The position numbers and the translations under genes are program-made. This document shows positions 60,729 to 64,000 of a DNA stretch of 64,000 nucleotides, piece after piece (the first letter of the stretch is position 1; each line of letters starts with the position of its first letter). The notes below the pieces were generated by a model. That model searched no databases, was not told where the DNA came from, and saw only the letters and a program-made list of their open reading frames with translations. Origin of the DNA: Rhodobacter capsulatus (lineage in GTDB: Bacteria; Pseudomonadota; Alphaproteobacteria; Rhodobacterales; Rhodobacteraceae); the NCBI RefSeq assembly GCF_005144475.1, contig NZ_SWJZ01000041.1:23499-87498 (forward strand), given 5' to 3'.

Positions 60729-60768
60729 GGTGGATTTCCCTTTCGGGGGTCGCCGAAGCGAGGGCAGG

Positions 60769-60948
60769 ATGAACGCGTTTCTGGAACCGGGGATGCTGGT
60801 GAAAAACCCCCAGGCCCCCGATTGGGGGCTGGGACAGGTACAGTCGCGCGTCGGCGACAGGGTGACGGTCAATTTCGAACATGCCGGCAAACAGGTGATC
60901 GACGGGCGACGGGTGCAGCTTGCCCTCGTTATTCCCGACCAAGGTTGA
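60769..60948 (+). CDS. DUF3553 small protein
   Basis: A 59-aa protein matching the DUF3553 family: L-E-P-G-M-L-V-K-N-P, then D-W-G-L-G-Q-V-Q-S, V-N-F-E-H-A-G-K and I-D-G-R-R-V-Q-L. The fold resembles the small beta-barrel (CarD/Tudor-like) modules that bind nucleic acid or helicases; function unproven. The start at 60769 follows AGGGCAGG. It is divergent from chpT. Downstream are three TTAA elements before olsB. Confidence 0.85.
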   Translation: MNAFLEPGMLVKNPQAPDWGLGQVQSRVGDRVTVNFEHAGKQVIDGRRVQLALVIPDQG

Positions 60949-61088
60949 TAAAAGGTTAACAGCTTTAAGAATGGTTAACAGCCCCGCGTCACGGCCCTGA
61001 CCCCTTTCGCCGTGCGGGGCATGTGTCCGCGTCATTGCAGCCTTGCGCGCGGGCGCCTACACGTGAACGAAGACGGAAGGCTTTGAGC

Positions 61089-61868
61089 ATGGCGGCAGCA
61101 CCGCTTTCTTATGAAATCAGATTGGCGCGGGATGCACAGGAGATCAGGGCCTCGCAACGGTTGCGCTATGCCGTTTTCGTCGAGGAACTGGGCGGCGCCG
61201 GGCCGCTGATCGATCACGAAAACCGGCTCGAAGCCGATGAATTCGATCCGCTTTACGACCATCTCGTGCTGATCGACACGGCGCGGCCCGAAGACGATCT
61301 GGATCGGGTGGTGGCGGCGTATCGGCTGTTGCGCTCGGACCGGGCGGCCGAGATCGGGCGCTTTTACTGCGATGCGGAATATGATCTGACGCCGCTGCGC
61401 GCCTCGGGGCGGCGGCTGCTGGAGCTGGGGCGGTCCTGCGTGCATCCCGATCACCGCGGCGGCGCGGCGATGCTGATGCTGTGGAACGCGCTGGCCGATT
61501 ACGTTCTGGCGCATGAGATCGAGATCCTGTTCGGCGTCGCCTCGTTTCACGGCACCGATGTCGAGGCGCTGCGACAGCCGCTCTCCTGGTTGCATCACCA
61601 CCATCTTGCCCCCGAGGGGCTGCGCCCGCGCGCGACGCAGTTTCAAAGCATGGATCTGGTGGCGAAAGAGGCGCTGGACCGGCGTGCGGCGCTGGAGGCG
61701 ATGCCCAATCTGATCAAGGCCTATCTGCGGCTGGGCGGTTTCGTCGGCGAGGGCGCCTTTGTCGACCGGCCCTTCAACACCACCGATGTCATGCTTTTGA
61801 TGGATACCCGGGCGATGTCGGAAAAGCACCGGGAATTCTACACGCGACGGGTGGAGGGGCGAGGATGA
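61089..61868 (+). CDS. olsB: Ornithine lipid synthase OlsB (L-ornithine N-alpha-acyltransferase)
   Basis: A 259-aa acyltransferase attaching a 3-hydroxy fatty acid from acyl-ACP to ornithine. GNAT-like (Acetyltransf_5) features: A-S-Q-R-L-R-Y-A-V-F-V-E-E-L near 22, D-E-F-D-P-L-Y-D-H-L near 50, Y-R-L-L near 78, L-E-L-G-R-S-C-V-H-P-D-H-R near 113, and F-G-V-A-S-F-H-G-T near 150. The ATG overlaps nothing upstream, and its end overlaps olsA by four bases. The olsB-olsA order is the one known in R. capsulatus. Confidence 0.93.
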   Translation: MAAAPLSYEIRLARDAQEIRASQRLRYAVFVEELGGAGPLIDHENRLEADEFDPLYDHLVLIDTARPEDDLDRVVAAYRLLRSDRAAEIGRFYCDAEYDLTPLRASGRRLLELGRSCVHPDHRGGAAMLMLWNALADYVLAHEIEILFGVASFHGTDVEALRQPLSWLHHHHLAPEGLRPRATQFQSMDLVAKEALDRRAALEAMPNLIKAYLRLGGFVGEGAFVDRPFNTTDVMLLMDTRAMSEKHREFYTRRVEGRG

Positions 61869-62695
61869 CGCGACCGATCTGGATGGGCGACGAACCGCCG
61901 CCCGAGAAGCCCCCGACGCTGGCGGGGCGGGCGCGGCTGATCCTGCGCGGCGGGCCGATGGCGGCTTTGCTGCTGCTCGGGCTGGCCCTGCATCTGACGG
62001 TGCGGCTGATCGAGCGGCCGCTGCATGGCGGGCACCGGCCCTGGACCCCCGCGATCACCACCGTCGTCTGCCGGATCTGCGTCGCGATCCTCGGGCTGCG
62101 CTATTCCGTCCGTGGCCGCCCCATGCAGCATATCGGCGCCGTCGTCGCCAACCACACCGGCTGGCTCGACATCTTCACCCTGAACGCTTGCCAGCGGCTT
62201 TATTTCGTCTCCAAGGCCGAGGTCGCGGGCTGGCCCTTCATCGGCTGGCTCGCCCGCGCCACCGGCACCGTCTTCATCCGCCGCGACCCGCGCGAGGCGA
62301 AGGCGCAGCAGGCGCTGTTCGAGGACCGCATCCGCGACGGCCACCATCTGCTGTTCTTCCCCGAGGGCACCTCGACCGACGGGCTGCAGGTGCTGCCGTT
62401 CAAGACGACGCTGTTTGCCGCCTTTTACACCCATGGGCTGGACAAGGTGATGCAGATCCAGCCGGTCACGGTGAATTACACCGCCCCCGAGGGCGAGGAT
62501 CCGCGGTTTTACGGCTGGTGGCGGGACATGCCCTTTGCCGCGCATCTGGCCAAGGTGCTCTCGGTCGCCCGGCAGGGCGCCGCGGAGGTGGTGTTTCATC
62601 CGCCGCTCGATGTGTCGGATTATCCCTCGCGCAAGGATCTGGCGGCGGCCTGCGAAGCCGCGGTGCGCTCGGGGCTGGTGCAGCGGTCGCGGTAG
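61865..62695 (+). CDS. olsA: OlsA lyso-ornithine lipid O-acyltransferase
   Basis: A 276-aa membrane-associated acyltransferase of the PlsC family that completes ornithine lipid by adding the second fatty acid. One hydrophobic helix at about 32-48. Acyltransferase motif I N-H-T-G-W-L-D (His97, Asp102), motif II-like G-T-V-F-I-R-R-D near 133, and motif III F-P-E-G-T-S near 164. Coupled to olsB by ATGA. Its last 76 bases overlap the antisense end of the ribbon-helix-helix gene. In R. capsulatus this enzyme is also reported to make phosphatidic acid. Confidence 0.94.
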   Translation: MTRPIWMGDEPPPEKPPTLAGRARLILRGGPMAALLLLGLALHLTVRLIERPLHGGHRPWTPAITTVVCRICVAILGLRYSVRGRPMQHIGAVVANHTGWLDIFTLNACQRLYFVSKAEVAGWPFIGWLARATGTVFIRRDPREAKAQQALFEDRIRDGHHLLFFPEGTSTDGLQVLPFKTTLFAAFYTHGLDKVMQIQPVTVNYTAPEGEDPRFYGWWRDMPFAAHLAKVLSVARQGAAEVVFHPPLDVSDYPSRKDLAAACEAAVRSGLVQRSR

Positions 62696-62898
62696 TGGCG
62701 CAACACGGCGAGCCGGATCGCCGTGGCCAGCCCGGTGCCCGGATCGCGGGCGGCGTCGATCTCGCGCGCGGTTTCGTTGATGCCCAGACCGCGCTGCGCC
62801 GCCAGCTCCTTGAAGCCCGCCCAGAACTCGTCCTCGAGCGAAACCGAGGTGCGGTGCCTGCCAAGCGTCAGCGAATGCTTGCGCGGCGCCTCGCTCAC
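62620..62898 (-). CDS. Ribbon-helix-helix domain protein
   Basis: A 92-aa protein with a ribbon-helix-helix domain of the RHH_4 type: H-S-L-T-L-G-R-H-R-T-S-V-S-L-E-D-E-F-W near residue 8, then L-A-A-Q-R-G-L-G-I-N-E-T. These small proteins are common next to DUF4169 genes in Rhodobacterales and are probably DNA-binding. The GTG start overlaps the stop of the upstream DUF4169 gene (GTGA). Its 3' end overlaps the end of olsA by 76 bases on the other strand; the last 20 residues are poorly conserved. Confidence 0.8.
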   Translation of the reverse strand: MSEAPRKHSLTLGRHRTSVSLEDEFWAGFKELAAQRGLGINETAREIDAARDPGTGLATAIRLAVLRHYRDRCTSPERTAASQAAARSLREG

Positions 62899-63083
62899 GT
62901 TTCCGGCCCCGGATCGCGCCGATGCGCCTCAAGGGCGGCCCGGGCCTTGGCGGCCTCGGCCTCTTCCAGCTTTTTCTGCGCCTTGGTGCGGCCGAATTTG
63001 GCCGCATTGGCCTCGGCCGCGGCCTTGGCCTCGGCGCGGGCGGCTTGCTTGCGGAAACGGTTCAGATTGACGATCTCGGCCAT
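62895..63083 (-). CDS. DUF4169 small protein
   Basis: A 62-aa basic, helical protein with the DUF4169 N-terminus A-E-I-V-N-L-N-R-F-R-K-Q-A-A-R, then R-T-K-A-Q-K. The charged Ala/Glu/Lys body probably forms one long helix. The start at 63083 is set by the family N-terminus; the frame remains open far upstream. Overlaps the ribbon-helix-helix gene by four bases. Function is unknown. Confidence 0.82.
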   Translation of the reverse strand: MAEIVNLNRFRKQAARAEAKAAAEANAAKFGRTKAQKKLEEAEAAKARAALEAHRRDPGPET

Positions 63084-63194
63084 GCCGCAGCATCGCACGC
63101 GGCCGGGTTTCGTGCAATCCGGGCCGTGATCGCCCGTTTTGCCCGCTTGCCGCCGCCACCTGCCTGCGCTTTCCTGTGCCAAAGGAGACCGCCG

Positions 63195-63638
63195 ATGCCC
63201 CTGACCATTGCCCCCGTCACCCCCGCCGACCGTGCCGACTGGCAGGCGCTGTTCCGGGCCTATGCCGCGTTTTACCGCACCGACGCCATCGCGGCCGAGG
63301 CGCAGGTCTGGGACTGGATCCAGTCCGAAGCCGAGCCCTATTGGGCCGATATCGCCCGCGACGCAGACGGCGCCGCACTGGGTCTCGTGCAGTATTCGCT
63401 GATGCACCGCTCGCTTTCGGGCGGGATGGTGGTTTACCTCAGCGACCTGTTCACCCTGCCGCAGGCGCGGGGCAAGGGCGTCGGCCGGGCGCTGATCGAC
63501 CATGTCCGGGATTTTGCACGCGCGCGCGGCTACAGCTCGGTGCGCTGGCTGACGGCGGAGACGAACACCCCGGCGCGGGCGCTTTACGACAGCTACGCCC
63601 CGGCCTCGGGTTTCATCCTTTACGCCGTCAGCCCCTGA
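63195..63638 (+). CDS. GNAT family N-acetyltransferase
   Basis: A 147-aa acetyltransferase. The start at 63195 follows AAAGGAGA. The acetyl-CoA motif R-G-K-G-V-G-R-A-L-I near residue 92 (Q/R-x-x-G-x-G/A form), the strand V-V-Y-L-S-D-L-F-T-L before it, and L-T-A-E-T-N-T-P-A-R-A-L-Y-D near 120 are typical. W-Q-A-L-F-R-A-Y-A-A-F-Y-R resembles acetyltransferases acting on small amines. The substrate is unknown. Divergent from the DUF4169 gene. Confidence 0.9.
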   Translation: MPLTIAPVTPADRADWQALFRAYAAFYRTDAIAAEAQVWDWIQSEAEPYWADIARDADGAALGLVQYSLMHRSLSGGMVVYLSDLFTLPQARGKGVGRALIDHVRDFARARGYSSVRWLTAETNTPARALYDSYAPASGFILYAVSP

Positions 63639-63798
63639 ACGGCCCGGGCGCAACATTCGACGGCCGCGGACTTGCGCGCCGGGGAGGGGCGGCCTATCTG
63701 CGAGATACACTCCTCTGACCCTTGTGATTCCCGCTCATGACGTGCCGATTTGCCATGTGCCCCGCTTTCCTGTCCGGCGGTCCCTCGGGGCGCCGCGC

Positions 63799-64000
63799 AT
63801 GAGCCGGATGTCCGGCCCCGCCGCCCGGGCCCGCGCCCGGGCCGTCGCCGCGAAGCTGCGCGCGCGTCTGGCGCGTCAGCCGCGGCCCGAGCGGCTGTCG
63901 GATCTGCTGACGGAACTGGCCGAGGATCAGGGCCGCGAGCGGATCGCGCTTTCCGATCTGCTGGACCGGCTCAGCGTGCGCGCCTTTGGCCCGCTTCTGG
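63799..64000 (+). CDS. Exopolysaccharide synthesis ExoD-like protein (partial)
   Basis: The first 67 codons of a protein cut by the window edge. After a basic Ala/Arg-rich N-terminus it reads R-L-S-D-L-L-T-E-L-A, then R-I-A-L-S-D-L-L-D-R-L-S-V-R-A-F-G-P-L-L. This is the characteristic start of ExoD family membrane proteins (the 'D-L-L-D-R-L-G-x-R-x-F-G' block) that precedes the first helix. An ATG three codons later is an alternative start. The 160 bases before it contain no gene I can support. Confidence 0.7.
   Translation, partial: MSRMSGPAARARARAVAAKLRARLARQPRPERLSDLLTELAEDQGRERIALSDLLDRLSVRAFGPLL

Noticed and set aside
60956..60978. Three TTAA elements upstream of olsB as CtrA boxes
   Set aside because: Their spacings are 5 and 6 bases rather than 7, so they do not fit the TTAA-N7-TTAA consensus.

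Overview
The window is high-GC alphaproteobacterial DNA, best matched to Rhodobacter capsulatus or a very close relative. It carries the C4-dicarboxylate TRAP system dctSR-dctPQM, the nitrogenase-switching pair draT/draG, the molybdenum formate dehydrogenase operon fdsGBACD (with the catalytic Cys exactly at FdsA residue 386), and the ornithine-lipid genes olsBA. The DctP/DctQ/DctM lengths (333/227/440 aa) and gene orders match what I know of that species. Genes are dense; no gene-free stretch exceeds about 300 bases.

Layout. 1-5.7 kb: the first codons of a probable glpX, hom, a small lipoprotein, a TetR regulator, and three TadE/TadG-like pseudopilin genes. 5.9-11.8 kb: housekeeping genes dnaG and rpoD, a Hint-like protein, and pth. 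11.8-18.7 kb: rplY, an MFS transporter, an lldD-like oxidase, trpA, ychF and a TPR protein, with two copies of a composite intergenic repeat. 18.8-23.8 kb: a glyoxalase, a Slam-like outer-membrane protein coupled to a TbpB-like lipoprotein, thyX, and an AT-richer HNH-like gene that looks acquired. 23.9-30.4 kb: moaD-moaE then fdsGBACD, with fdsC broken by a one-base frameshift. 30.7-33.8 kb: a DUF4105 protein and a radical-SAM/DUF4130 DNA-repair pair under a textbook alphaproteobacterial LexA box. 33.8-39.6 kb: dctRS divergent from dctPQM. 39.7-46.9 kb: a phosphatase/kinase-like fusion convergent with draG, then draT, a Kef-type antiporter and a chemoreceptor. 47.2-48 kb: an orphan lsrF.

48.1-54.7 kb is the most interesting block. 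An OmpR-type two-component system is divergent from a PepSY protein, a His/Asp-rich secreted protein, a DUF2271 protein with a flavinylation-like D-G-I-T-G-A-S motif, a membrane reductase (PepSY_TM + flavodoxin + FNR) and ApbE. Together these could form a regulated transmembrane electron-transfer system that ends on a covalently flavinylated periplasmic protein.

54.8-64 kb: a GGDEF/EAL protein coupled to a SorC-family regulator, two identical tRNA-Asp genes, proA, chpT, a DUF3553 protein, olsBA, a ribbon-helix-helix protein, a DUF4169 protein, a GNAT acetyltransferase, and the start of an ExoD-like gene. All calls rest on reading the sequence and on recalled family knowledge; no database search was run.
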